A stretch of DNA of 64,000 nucleotides from Mesomycoplasma molare (lineage in GTDB: Bacteria > Bacillota_I > Bacilli_A > Mycoplasmatales > Metamycoplasmataceae). Location of the stretch: positions 744,001-808,000 of the forward strand of contig NZ_CP103423.1 of assembly GCF_024918955.1 (NCBI RefSeq), in the 5' to 3' direction. A program made the translations under genes and the position numbers. Positions 31,144 to 45,087 of the stretch are shown piece after piece. How positions within the stretch are numbered: position 1 is the stretch's first letter; each line of letters opens with the position of its first letter. A model generated the notes under the pieces. It saw only the letters and a program-made list of their open reading frames with translations. It was not told the DNA's origin and searched no databases.

Positions 31144-33069
31144 TTATAAATCTATATTTTTAACAAATTTAGCATTTTCTTCAATGAATTCACGTCTAGG
31201 TAAAACTTCTTCACCCATTAGCTGTTCAAACACTTGTGAAGCAATCATGGCGTCTTTAATTTGAACTTGAAGCATTTTTCTAGCTGCTGGGTCCATTGTA
31301 GTTTCTCACAATTGTTCAGGATCCATTTCTCCTAGCCCTTTATATCTTTGAATAGAAAATTTACTATCTCCTATTTTACTTAAAATTTCTTCTTTTTGAG
31401 CATCATTATAGGCATATTCATCTTTTTTGTTATAAGAAATTTTGTATAAAGGAGGTTGTGCTATATAAATAAAACCATATTCAATTAAAGGTTTAAAATA
31501 TCTATATAAAAAAGTAAGAAGTAAAGTTCTAATGTGAGCTCCATCGACATCGGCGTCTGTCATGATAACTATTTTATGGTATCTTAATTTATTTATATTG
31601 AACTCCGGTCCAATTCCTGTGCCAAAAGCAGTAATTAAAGAAAGGATTTCCTCGTTTTTAAATACTTTTTCATCACTTGTTTTTTGAGAGTTAATAACCT
31701 TACCTCTTAAAGGTAAAATGGCTTGATAATGACGATCTCTACCCATTTTAGCACTACCACCAGCAGAATTTCCCTCAACTATATATAATTCTGCAATTTC
31801 TGCATTTTTGGTAGAACAGTCTGCTAATTTTCCTGGTAAAGAACCAACTTCAAATGGGTTCTTTCTTTTTGTAGCTTCTCTTGCGGAAGCAGCTGCTTTT
31901 CTAGCTTTTTGAGCAAGTAAATTTCTTTCAATTATTTTTCTAGCTTCACTAGGGTTTTCATTTAAAAATCTTTCAAATACTTCTGAAAATATTTTATTTA
32001 CAGCTGGTCTTACATCTTTGTTGATTAATTTCCCTTTAGTTTGTCCTTCAAACATTGGATCACTATGTTTTATAGAAATAACAACAAACATTCCTTCTTT
32101 TAGATCTTCTCTTGAAAATTTATCAGTTTCATTTTTTAGAAACTTATTTTCAAAAGCATAATTATTTAAAATTCTTGAAAGTGAGTCGAATAATCCTGTT
32201 TCGTGGGTTCCGCCTTCTTTGTTATAAATGTTATTTGCATAAGTTAGAATTTCTTCTCTATCCTCTGAAACGTATTGCAACGCTACTTCTACGTTTATAT
32301 CAGTTGATTTTTCTTCACCTAAATTAAAAACACCTTCCGCATAAATAGAATTCTCTGTAATTTTTTGATATCCTTTTGTTAACTCGGAAATATAATCAAT
32401 TATTCCGCCCTCAAAATAAAATTCTTTTTTAATGTTTACTCTTTCATCTTCGACTATGAATTTTAATCCCTTAGTTAAATAAGCGGTTTGTTTTATTCTA
32501 TCAATTACAGTATCTAATTTGAAATCATGTTTTTCCATTATTTCAAAATCGGGTTTAAACATAATTGTAGTACCAGTTTCATTTTCTAGGCAATCACCTA
32601 TCGGTTTTAGATCTTCAACTTTTTTACCACCATTAATAAATTCTTGAAAATATATCTTTTTATCTCTTTTTATTCAAACTTTTAAGTGGGAACTTAAAGC
32701 ATTTACAACTGAAGCACCAACACCATGTAGTCCTCCTGAAACTTTATATGCATTACTGTCAAATTTTCCACCTGCATGTAAAACAGTTAAAACTACTTCT
32801 GCTGCAGATACGCCGTGCTTAGGATGAATATCAACCGGAATACCTCTACCATTATCACTTATTTTTACATAACCATCTTTTGTTAGAACAACTTCAATTG
32901 TATTAGCAAATCCAGCTAAACTTTCGTCCACAGCATTATCAACAATTTCTCAAATTAAGTGATGTAATGCTACTATACCAGTTCCGCCCACGTACATTCC
33001 AGGACGTTTTCTAACAGCTTCTAGACCTTCTAAAGATTGTATACTACTTGCACCATATTCTTTACTCAT
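31144..33069 (-). CDS. gyrB: DNA gyrase subunit B
   Basis: The 641-residue ATPase subunit of gyrase introduces negative supercoils. The N-terminus [18 protein letters not shown]-lid [21 protein letters not shown]-type EGNSAGG and [16 protein letters not shown], and C-terminal [17 protein letters not shown] agree with GyrB rather than ParE. AAAGGAGATAT precedes the ATG. gyrA is not adjacent. Several TGA codons are read as Trp. Confidence 0.95.
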
Positions 33070-33167
33070 ATATCTCCTTTAATCATAATTCTTTCAAGAC
33101 TTAATAATATAATTATTAAATTATACATTTTTTTTATTTAATACAATGATTTTTAAGAAATTAAATT

Positions 33168-33198
33168 AATAAAAATATCTAGCATTTTTACTAGATAT
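33168..33198 (-). terminator. Terminator after the second DUF31 protease
   Basis: Stem ATATCTAG / CTAGATAT (33175-33198) followed by TTTTTATT on the minus strand, just after the stop codon. Confidence 0.8.
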
Positions 33199-33199
33199 T

Positions 33200-36100
33200 T
33201 TAGTTATTAGATTTTGCTGATTTTAAAAATCAAGGTAAATCATAAAGGTTTGGATTTTGAGCATTCGCTCTTATTATCATTGACGCAAAAGATCTGTTAT
33301 TTTTTAAGCTTAGAGGATCTTCGTTGTTTCAATTAATACCGAAATAATTATAATTTTCTGTATCATAATTTCTTCCAAAAAGTTCCGTTCCTAAATGCCC
33401 GCCATAAAGTGTAGATACGTATTCATTTTCTCCCATAAAAAATCCTGTACCAGAGTTTCCTTGTGTTATACGAACGAATGCATAGTCATTTTGAATATTT
33501 ACTGTAACTGAATTTTCTGAAGTTTTTGCTCTATGATTTATATAACCACTTTGATCTCCTAAAGGGAATCCAATATGAGCAATATCTTTAGTATGTGGTC
33601 CGGGTATAAAGGAATATTTCGAAGCTTCTCAATTAAAGGACAATTTTTTTAAATTAAACCAATTTTCTAAATGTTTAGCGGCATGCATCATACCTCTTTC
33701 TTTAAGCGCCTTTATAATGGGTTTTACATCTCAAATAACTATTGTTAAGTCTGCATTTATCTCATTAGTTCCGGTCTTTTTATCTAATTGTTTTTGTCCT
33801 GTTCATACGAAAGTTGTAGATACTTCAAAACCAGGATTTTTTTCTGTATCACTTACATAATTTATACCTCAACCAGCACCATCTGTTGAAGGGCCTGGGT
33901 TTATATTATTTCTAATATATTCATATGGTACAGTTAGATAATATTTAAATTTAGTTTTTGAATTTTTATTAGTATATTCTTTTAAGAAATTATCGCCACT
34001 ATAGTCAGATCAATTGTTTATTTGGTCATCCATTCCTTGAACATGATGATTTGTTAAAAAATAAAATCTTCCATCATTAGGGTCATCATTTACTTTCCCG
34101 ATCATTGTCGCTGTTCCTTGAGTATATCTCATAGTTCTATTCCAAATACCAGATACAAATTTATTTTCTCTTTGAGTTTTAAATCTAATTGGATCTAAAT
34201 CCATTAAATAACCATTATTTAATTTGAACGGCACATTTTGGTTAGGGAAGTAAACTTCTCTATTTAAAATTTGATCTATATTGTTTGAAAATAAAATAGG
34301 TTGATTTAATTGATTATAATCAACGTCGTTGTAATTGAATTTATTAGTTTCAATAAATTCTTCTTCTTCAATAGAATTGCTATATTCTAAACTAACTTTC
34401 GCACCTGCTGGTAGCATAACAAAAGCTTGTTCAGGTTTAAAAACTTCATTTTCTGCAAAAGTTAAACTCTCAGGTTGTGAAATAACTATTTTATTTGAGT
34501 TCCCTAAAATAACTAGTGCAACTTTTATACCTTTTTCTTCGTTTCAATTAAAAATTGCTTTTATTTTTACTTCAGGAATTGAATTATTTTTTAAAGTTGT
34601 TCTAGGAATAGTAAATTCTTCAATTAATGTTCCTTTTTCTAATAATTCATCAAAGTTAACTGTAAAATTTATACCATCAATTTTAGAATTAATTCTTGCA
34701 TTTTTTCTAAAATCATTTATAAATCTATATCCATAAATATGGAAATTTAGTTTTCTATTAAAAGAGTTATTTAACAATGTTTTTTCAATGTATTTTTTAT
34801 CAAACAATCATGATGCAACATTTGATTCTTCATTTAAAGTTCAAGTTAAATCTTTTCAATATTGTTCAATTACTCTTTTTCTTTTAATTGTAGTACTGTT
34901 TTCAAAAGTTGTTTCTAAATTAGAATTATTAAAGTCTAAATTTTCATTAGGATTATTTTCATTAATTTCAGCTAATGCAAATCCTGAGATTTTGTATCAA
35001 TTGCTTCCTTTAATTTCAACTTTTTCTCTTTTAATTGTTTTATCTTTATTTAATGAATAATCATATTTAAAAGTACCAAATCTAATGTATGCTTCATCAT
35101 TTTTTATTTTTTTAATATCAATTATTTTAAAATTGTTTTTGTTTAACTTAAACCCTTTATATTCTAAATATTCATCATTTGTTTTTAAAGTAATGGCGCT
35201 ATTTAAAGATTCCAAGTCATTTTTGAATTCAAATGCCCTTTTTGAAGATAAAGCGCTTTGATCTATCGATAAATCGCTATATTTTATATTATTTAGCATA
35301 ACTTCTGGATAAAGTGCTTGTTCATAATCATTTACCAAGTTTATTAAAGAAAATGTTTTATCTAATTTATATCTTAAATTAGGGTTCTTTTTATTTATAA
35401 AACCTAATTTAAATTCTAATCCTCTTCTTCCTATTAATTTAAAGTCAAATGCATAAACAAAATAATTATTTTTTATTTTTGTAATTGCCGCACTATCATC
35501 TTGAATTACTATGTCTTTATCATAAATTCCAACATTTAAATCTAAAAAATCTTCATTATCTAAATTATTAGCTTTTTTGTTTGAAGCCGCAGATAAAGTT
35601 ATAAAATATTCAAATTTTCTAAACGCCTCTTGTTCTATAAAGTTTTTTATATTTAAAGATCTATATTTAATAAAATCATCAGCGTTGTAAGTTTTTCCGG
35701 CAGCTAAACGATATGAAAAATTAGCTTCTGTTAAGTTATTAAAGATTTCGACATCTTCTGCAGGTATTTGTTGTGTATCTTTATTAATAAAATCTTCTTC
35801 TTGGAAATATTTATTATTAATAGGATTTATATCTTCAAAATTAATTTTTCTAAAATTGTAAATCACTTTTTGACTAGAAGTTGGTGCATTAGGTTTGATT
35901 TCACCATTTTCTTTGTATGAAAGTCTTGCAAAAACATAACCATTATTATTGTCAAATGTAGCAATATTTTTTATATATACTTCATATTTACCAAACTTCG
36001 GCATTATATATTCATTTTCAAACGCTTTTATAGCTTCTTTAGCCATATAATAACTATGATTTTTTAGTGAATCTTTCTTAAATTTCAATGCTGATAAAAA

Positions 36101-38176
36101 TAGTTTAATATCTCCATTTATAATCTTTAAAGTTTCAGCTAAATCTAGTTCATCTTTGATTTCTTCTTTTGTTTTATTTTCTGGTCTAAAAGTAACTACA
36201 TTTTTAGTTAACAATTGAATATTTTTTACAGAATTTCCATTGTGCTCAATAGAAATATTCAATTTAACTTTTTGATCACTTAGTTCTATAAAATTAGCAA
36301 TTTTATAAGTAAAAAATCTACCTATTCCTTCTGTTTTTTTGCTAAATATCTCACTTAACTCGTCAATTGAAAGAGATGAAAATTCACTTTCAGAATAAAG
36401 ATTTATTTTATTATAATCAACATTAAAAATTTCATCAATATCTAATGGATTAATACTATTTAAAACAGAATTTGTATCATTATTTGGATTAAACCCTGAC
36501 AATTCTTTTTGCAATTCAACAAAAATGTTTGGATTAGATTTTAAACTAGCTTTTATAATCAAATTCAATACATTTATATTTTCACTCTTTAAAGAAATGT
36601 TTTTTATCTCATAATCAATAGTTTCTGTATCTCCGTCGTTTAAATACATTTTATTATTTTTGTCATTAATAGAAGCAGAATATAGATAATTATTTAGATC
36701 AAAATGATCTAAATTTTCTTTTAAGTTATAAGTTAAATTTGCTGTTGCTTCTTCTCTAAATAAATCAATTAAAGTTTTCCCGCTTGCGCTAATACTACTA
36801 TCATTATTAATAACTAAATTTATTTCTTCTAAAATATTATCTATATTTTCGTTAAAAACTGATAAATTTGATAAATTATTTAGTTTAATTTTTTCATCTT
36901 TTAATAAATAATCTACCTTTACTTTGTTTTTATAGTATTCCAATGCAGTTTCTGGTTTTAATGAATTATTATTTATATTATTTTCGATTTCTTGGATTTT
37001 ATTTTTTAAAAGGGTTATTTTTTCTTTTAAAAGGGTTAAATTATTCTTAAAATCTGTTAATTTTTCTTTTGTATCTATAGTGTGTAAATAAAATTTAAAA
37101 ATTTCATAATCTTCTTTTGAAAAAATATTTAAATAACTTTCATCGTTGATTATTTCATTTATTTTATTTTTTAAATCATTTTTAAAATTATCTAACTCTT
37201 TTATAAATTCTTTAATTTCTGTTGAAGAATTAATGTTATTAAGTTTTTCTTTGAAATTATTTTTTTCTTCTTCTGATAGAAAACTATCATTCTCTATTTC
37301 ATTCAATAATTTTTCTTTTTCTTTTGAAATTCCTTCTGAAACAAGATTGTTTTCTTTAATTTTATCTAAAATAGATTTCTTTATTTTTTCTGCTTTAGCA
37401 ATCAAACTTGTTAGATCATTTTCTTTTACTATTGAAGCTTTTAATATTTCGAATTCTTCTTTTTCTGTATTCAATTTATTAATATGATTTTTAAATTCTA
37501 AAAATAAATCATTTATGAAAAGTAAGTTTTTATTTAAAGAAATTATATTTTTTAAAGTTTCATCTTTTTTATTGAAATTAATTATTTCAATAAAATTATT
37601 TTTTAAATAAGTTGAAAATAATGAAGCATTAACTTCTGAATCAATAATTAAATTAATAAAATCCACATAGTTATCATTAACTAATTTTAATGCCTTATTG
37701 TTTTCTAATAACTTAACATATGTATCTTCAATATCTTTAACCAAAATTTCATTTACGTTTTTAAAAATTAAAAAGTTTGTGTTAACTATTTTGTCATAAG
37801 ACAACAATTTTTGAGATATTTCTTCTTTATTAAATTCATTAATTTTTAAATCATTAATAATAGAATTTTCAACTTTTAAATCGAAGATTTTTTTATAATA
37901 AGAAAGAAAAGAAATTAAACTAGAATTAAAATCTTTTTTATTAAAACTTTGACTAAAATAATCTTTTAAAACCGTTTCTTTAATAGTAGAAAAGATAGAA
38001 CTATCATTATCAGAGAAATATTTCTCTATTTCTTTAAATTCTTGACTATTTTCTTTATTTCCTTTTTGTTCTTGATTTAATTCACTTGTTGAACATGAAA
38101 GAAGTGTTGCAGTACTAGCTAAAGTTAATAAAAATGCTAATTTCTTTTTTATTTTTTTGTTTTTCATTTTATTCAT
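33200..38176 (-). CDS. Very large DUF31 serine protease-like lipoprotein (MIP-type), 2
   Basis: The frame gives 1658 residues. The signal peptide ends ATLLSC (Cys28), so it is a lipoprotein, unlike its paralogue at 20911-26301. Residues about 50-420 are charged and helical. Modules containing YSASINDKNN and MAKEAIKAFENEYIMPKFGKYEV are paralogous to the first protein. The C-terminal DUF31 trypsin-like domain has His1378 in TNHHV, a likely Asp in ADLTIVIWD and Ser1575 in QGNSGTG. It overlaps the upstream F5/8-like lipoprotein by 8 nt. Target proteins, possibly immunoglobulin, are inferred from the family. Confidence 0.77.
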
Positions 38177-39407
38177 TTTCCTTTTTAAAAATTAATGTGT
38201 AAACATTTTTAATATTAAGATCATTATTGGAAATTAATTTATATATTTTAGTATTCTCATTAGAAAAAATTTCTTCTTTTTGAACAAAAGTAGATTTACT
38301 TTTAATTGAAATATCATTAGGTAAATTGTTTACTTTAAAAGTTTGATTATTGCTATTTAGTATAAAATTTTTATTTTCAAAATTTATTAATTCTATTTCA
38401 CTATTAATATTTATATCTTCCTTTTTATTTTGACTAATTTTTCCAAATCATTTCATGTCTGTTATTGCTATAGCTAAATCTTGATTGTTATTATTTTGTG
38501 GAGCTACTCAAGTAAAATTTATTCATTTAGTTTTAATAGGTGAAAAATTAATACTAAATACTTTTGAAGAACCGTTTCATGTGTGGTGTTTACCAAATTC
38601 TCCTAATTCTTCCGCAGTTATTAAATTTTGATTTTTTACTTCTTTTAAATTAACACCATCATCTGAATATTTGATTCTAATTTCTTTTGGAACTTTATTA
38701 CTGATTTTAGCATCTCCTGGATTACCAAAAATAACTTCTAATTTGTTTATATTCAAAAAAGTTTCGGAATTAAAGATTATATTGTTGTTTTGTTTTTTTC
38801 CAAAAACCCATCAATTATGTCACATTGAGCCTGTACTTTCAGAAGAATCAGATCTATCTAGTAAATTATTAAGATTTGAACCAGAATTAGAACCATCTCT
38901 AGTAGATTTTTGTATATTGATTTTTAAAAAATCATCTAATAAAATAGAATCTGAAATATCTTGATTAGTTTGATTACTTGTAATTATTATTGTTTTAGCT
39001 TTAAGTTCAGGTTTATCTTCTACATTTCCAAAGATTTCTAATCCGTCAAATGCTTTTGTATTATCGATTAAGTTTCAAGTTACCTTTTTATTTTCGTAAA
39101 ATCCTTGTGAATTTAAAATAATTACACTTTTTGGCAATTCTTCTATATTTATTGTTTCGTCATCTTGTTTTTTAATGATATTGTCAAAAGCAAATTCTTT
39201 TATTTTAGAAATTGTATTATCTGAAATTTCAAGTCTTTCATTATTCAATTTATTAACAAACAATTCATTAGATTTATATATTTGTTCTCCATTTTTTTGA
39301 TCATTATTTCGTGAAAAATCATCATTATTGCCACATGAAATAATACCAAATATCGGCATTGTCATTGTCGCTATTAAAGGAATAAAAGTTTTTTTATTTT
39401 TAGGCAT
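38169..39407 (-). CDS. Lipoprotein with an F5/8 type C (discoidin)-like domain
   Basis: 412 residues. The signal peptide ends GIISC (Cys25). After a linker, residues about 180-330 resemble a galactose-binding jelly roll: NWWVFGKKQNNN, VPKEIRIKYSDDGVNLKEV, INFSPIKTKWINFTW and a final ITDMKWFGKI. Such domains bind glycans or phospholipids. The stop overlaps the start of the DUF31 lipoprotein by 8 nt, so the two are one operon and may act as a binding-plus-cleaving pair. Domain assignment is from pattern recognition only. Confidence 0.65.
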
Positions 39408-39479
39408 AATTCTCCAATTGTTTCTTATATTTTATATATAGAAAATAAATGATATTAAAAAATGCAAAAAAGAGAAATT

Positions 39480-39664
39480 TTTTATTAATATTTTTTAAAT
39501 CAAGTTTAATACAAAACAGCATTATCCTAGTTAAAAAATAAAATATTTATGTTTTAGTAAAAATTTAAAAAGTATTAAAAAAAAATGAAAATTTTCAATT
39601 TACAATGTTAAAAACTAAAAATTAATTTTAAGAGAGTTGCTTATTTCAAAAAAAGGTATAAAAA
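39480..39664. other. AT-rich intergenic stretch downstream of the 5S gene
   Basis: No gene was found. GAGTTGCT (about 39635) is complementary to AGCAACTC inside the 5S 3' end, with T runs between, so part of this may belong to 5S termination. Confidence 0.35.
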
Positions 39665-39770
39665 AAGCAGCAACTCCCTATTTTCCCATCTCTGGTATCT
39701 TCGGCGTAAAAGGTCTTAACTACTGAGTTCGGAATGGTATCAGGTGATCCCCTTTGCTATGGTCGCTTGT
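39665..39770 (-). rRNA. 5S ribosomal RNA
   Basis: The minus strand carries AAGCGACCATAGCAAAGGGG, CCATTCCGAACTCAG, TTAAGACCTTTTACGCCGA and GATGGGAAAATAGGGAGTTG, the normal 5S landmarks. The ends pair as AGCGAC / GTTGCT. A T run follows. No 16S or 23S gene is adjacent, which occurs in several mycoplasmas. Ends are accurate to a few bases. Confidence 0.88.
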
Positions 39771-39815
39771 ATATATATTACCACAAAATTTAAAAATGTA
39801 AAATATTTTTTAAAT

Positions 39816-40520
39816 TTATTTGAAATTATTTAATGCTAGTTTTTTATCATATAGTTTATATTTTTCTTCAGGATAATAAGAAAATAAAGTTTTTCAAAAC
39901 ATTTTTTTATGAGCAGAATATAAACAATGTGTTAATTCATGAAATATTATTGAATCTATTATTTCTTTAGAATAAGCAAAAATAGATGGTTTATATTCAA
40001 TTCTCAAACATTTTTTACCTAATCTAGTATGCCTGGCATATGCATATCTAAAAGTTTTATTTATAGATACCGGATGATGAATTCTAACTAGTTGATTTTC
40101 TATTTCATTTGTTCTAATAATTAAATGTTGCAATAGTTTCTCTTCGCAATAATTTTTCAAAAACTTTTTTACAGCTGCTAAAGATCTAAATAATTTATCC
40201 TCTACAAGTATTTTTTTACAACTAAAAACTATTGATTTACCATTTTGTGTTATATTAAATTCAATTTTTTCACCTAATAAATAAAATATTTTCTCTTCTA
40301 AGTTTATTTTTTCAGGAGAATAATTTAGATATAGTTCTTTATTTTTTCTAAAATATTTCGCTATTTTTTCAAAAAGTTCATCATCGCTAGAAATTTTTAT
40401 CGACGGATAAACGTGTAAAATTCCTTTTCTTATATGTATATAAGTTCTGGAATATTTAGGTTTATTTACAATAGTTTTTACTTTATAACCATCTATTTCA
40501 ATAATTTTAATTTCTTCCAT
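39816..40520 (-). CDS. YgjP/SprT-like putative metalloprotease (DUF45)
   Basis: 234 residues. The C-terminal HELTHCLYSAHKKMFW (about residues 192-207) matches the HExxH...H zinc site of the YgjP/DUF45 family, which usually reads HELAHxxxxxHxxxFW. The N-terminus has the family's beta-rich pattern. Physiological substrate unknown. It starts 2 nt after the uvrC stop codon, as last gene of the chrA-uvrC operon. Confidence 0.8.
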
Positions 40521-40522
40521 TT

Positions 40523-42061
40523 TTACCTACTTTTTAAATAACTATTACTTAATTTATTATGAAATTTTTTCGCTATTTCATCAACTTTTTCTTGAATATT
40601 AGATAAGAAAAGAAAAGTGTTTTCTTTCACTACATATTTTTTATTATTAATATCTACTATTTCTTTTGTTTTGTGTTTATCATCTTTTTTTAGACCAAAA
40701 ACAGGAATATTGTTTATTTCTAAAGCTTTTAGAGCTGAATTAATCTGAATTTGACCACCATCGACAAAAATTAAATCAATTTTTAATTTACTGTTTTTGT
40801 TAAAAAACTCTTTTATTCCTAAATTTATAAATTTATCATCTGAGCTATAGTTTAAATTATTATGAAATTTTAGAAAATTATGTTTTTCTATATTTTCTCC
40901 ATTTTTATAAAATAAAATTACACTTACAGGAAATCTATGTCTTTCAAATGAATTATCTATAATGATAAAATTGTTTAACTTTTTTAATCCTAATTTTTCT
41001 TGTAAATCTAGCAATATTTCTTCTTTTTTATTCTCTTCTTCTAAGAATTTTGTATTTTCAATTTCTTTTTTACTATTTTCTTCAATTCATTCACTAACTT
41101 TTTTAAATGTTCCTTTTTTAGGAAAGACTATTTTTTTAAATATATTTTCTTCTAACAAAGAAAAATTGTTATTTTCAAATTGATTATTTAATACAATTTT
41201 ATTTGGTAGAAAATGGGTTTGATAATACTTTTCTAAATATTCTAAAAGGAAAAAGTTTAGTTCTAGACTTTTTTTGTAATTTTCCTTTTGTATGGACAAT
41301 AAATTCCCATATCTAAAAGAAAATACTGATATACTATATGAATTTTTGAATTCTCTTATATCAAAAAAATCTACATCTTCTTCAATTTGAAGTTGTATAT
41401 TTTGTTCCTGATCTGTATTCTTTTCTAAATTTTCTTTAAATTTTCTAATTTGAAGAGCTAATTCTAATTTATTGTCATCCAAAATATACTCTTTATATTT
41501 TTTTTCTAAGTATAAAGCAAAAGATTTTTGATTTTTTGTTAGTATTTCTTTTATTTTTGCATATTTTTCTTCAACTAATGTGGGGTTTCATTTTTTTTCA
41601 TCAATTTCTAATCCGTTTTCATATAAGAAATGTTGCTTTAAATAATCTGAAATGTATGATAATCCATAATTTGGAGGAAAAGGTCCAAAATAAAAACTAC
41701 TTTTTTCTTTTTTGTATTCATTTTCGATTTTTATAGTTAATTTTTTGCCTTTTTTAATTACTAAATAAGGATATCTTTTATTATTTTTTAATAAGATATT
41801 ATATTTAGGATTTTGATTTGTAATTAAATCTAATTCTAATAAAAGGGCTTCTTTTTCATTTTTAGTTACAAAAAATTCAAAACTCACAATTTCTTCTACC
41901 ATTTTGTATGTATAACGAGAATTTTTGGTTCCTTTAAAATATTGACTCATTCTATTTTTTAAATTTTTGGATTTACCAATATATATTGTTTCTTGTTCTT
42001 TATTTTTTCATAAATATACACCAGGACTTTCCGGTACTATTTTTTTTATTTTTTCTAACAT
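40523..42061 (-). CDS. uvrC: UvrABC excision nuclease subunit C
   Basis: 512 residues. The GIY-YIG nuclease domain is N-terminal (SPGVYLWKNKEQETIYIGKSKNLKNRMSQY). The C-terminal RNase H-like nuclease includes DNSFERHRFPVSVILF and FVDGGQIQIN. It is shorter than the E. coli protein (610 residues) because the helix-hairpin-helix tail appears to be missing. UvrC makes both incisions in nucleotide excision repair and works with UvrB at 16172-18130. The ATG is preceded by AGGAGAG. Confidence 0.92.
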
Positions 42062-42071
42062 AACTCTCCTT

Positions 42072-42728
42072 TTATAATCAAGGTTGAAAAACAATAAAAG
42101 CACACAATACAGAAATAATAATTAAATAAATAATAGGTTTTTTCTTAATGCTTCACAGTATAGAAAAAACAATAAAAGATAATGAATAAATAATTAATGC
42201 AATAAATCTTCAACCAGAAAAGAAAACTGTTTTATCGCTATTTTTAAAACCGAAATAATTTAAATCTAAATTATTAAAGTACACATTAGGGAAAGTGATT
42301 GCTATAAAAAGTTGAATAGCTAACGCTATTAAAATACCACTAATAACTGGATTTAAAAAAGTGATCACTTTTTTTAAATACTTATTTTTTTCTGTATTTT
42401 TTATAAGTTTTACAGACAAAATCATTAAAAATACAGAAGGTAAACAAAAAACCAAATACGTAAGTAAAGAAACAATTCATCCTCATCATGCTCCATTTGA
42501 AATCAAAATTCCGGTAAAAGCAGCGAACTTAGTTGAAACAACTCCTGGAGTTGAATTTGTTATTGTAAAAATGGTATCAATTTTTTCTTGGGTTATATTA
42601 AGATCAAATTTATTAGAAATAAAAAGTCAAAAGTTTTGATATATAGGCATAAAAACTTGACCACCACCAAAAACTATTATCCCTATTATTACAATAGCAA
42701 TCAATGAAAAAATAATAGCTGATAACAT
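42072..42728 (-). CDS. Chromate transporter family protein, half 2
   Basis: 218 residues, polytopic. FGGGQVFMPIY near the start and STPGVVSTKFAAFTG are typical CHR-domain motifs. It starts within the stop of the preceding half (TAATG, 1-nt overlap), as usual for two-gene, short-chain chromate transporters that act as a pair. The substrate may be chromate, sulfate or another anion. It is followed by uvrC after 10 nt. Confidence 0.85.
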
Positions 42729-43300
42729 TATTTTTTGACCTTTCTTTTTGCCTTTATAAACTCAAATATAAATACAAAAAGTATAACAATAATTAAAGGA
42801 ATGGCTGGTATATTAAAAGGCGCTGGTACAAATAAACAAAATGCTAAGCTGACCATAAATAAGGCTATTCAAATTGATAAAGTTAGATTTTTAAAACTCG
42901 TTTTAAAATATCTATAAGCAAATACTAATATAACTCCTATTAATACAGGCAGTACAGCTACATTAAGAACAAAAAGATATTTTATTGGTAAGAAATTAGA
43001 TAAATAAAATAAAATCATTGACAAAATAACATGAGGCATAACCGCTAAAAGCACTACTAATGTTCCTAAAAGTTTTCCTAGTTTAGTTATAGAAATATAA
43101 GATAACATTTCAATAACAGCAGGACCTGGAATTAAATTAACAGCAATAATAGCATCATTAAATTCTTTTTCTGTAATTCATTTATTTTCTTCTACTGCAT
43201 ATTTTTTTATTATTGGCATTAGTGCATTTCCACCACCAAAGCCAATAAATGTGACTTTAATTATAAATAAAAAAACCTTTCAAAAATCCTTATTCTTCAT
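42728..43300 (-). CDS. Chromate transporter family protein, half 1
   Basis: 190 residues with KVTFIGFGGGNALMPI and NLIPGPAVIEM, the CHR-domain signature of the first half, and about five to six membrane helices. It ends TAATG with half 2. One TGA-coded Trp lies near residue 7 and another at 42869-42871. Promoter not clear. Confidence 0.85.
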
Positions 43301-43343
43301 TTTATTAATTTTACTCTCTTTTTTATTTTAAAAAATAAAATAG

Positions 43344-43349
43344 TATAAT
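43344..43349 (+). promoter_or_regulatory. -10 box of the ABC-F/mnmE operon
   Basis: TATAAT lies about 120 bases before the ATG; AAAGGAG directly precedes the start codon. The leader between is AT-rich without an evident riboswitch. Confidence 0.45.
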
Positions 43350-43470
43350 TTACAAGTAAAAAATAAAGCATTTTTTATAAATAAAATTTCTAAATATTAA
43401 TAAGTAATTTAGCAATTTATTTACTTTAAAGATATATAAAATAAAATTATTAAATAAAAAGGAGTAATAA

Positions 43471-45086
<1,616 letters not shown>

Positions 45087-45087
<1 letters not shown>

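Noticed and set aside
42072-43300. Frameshifted single chromate transporter
   Set aside because: Two-gene, short-chain chromate transporters with overlapping ends are normal.
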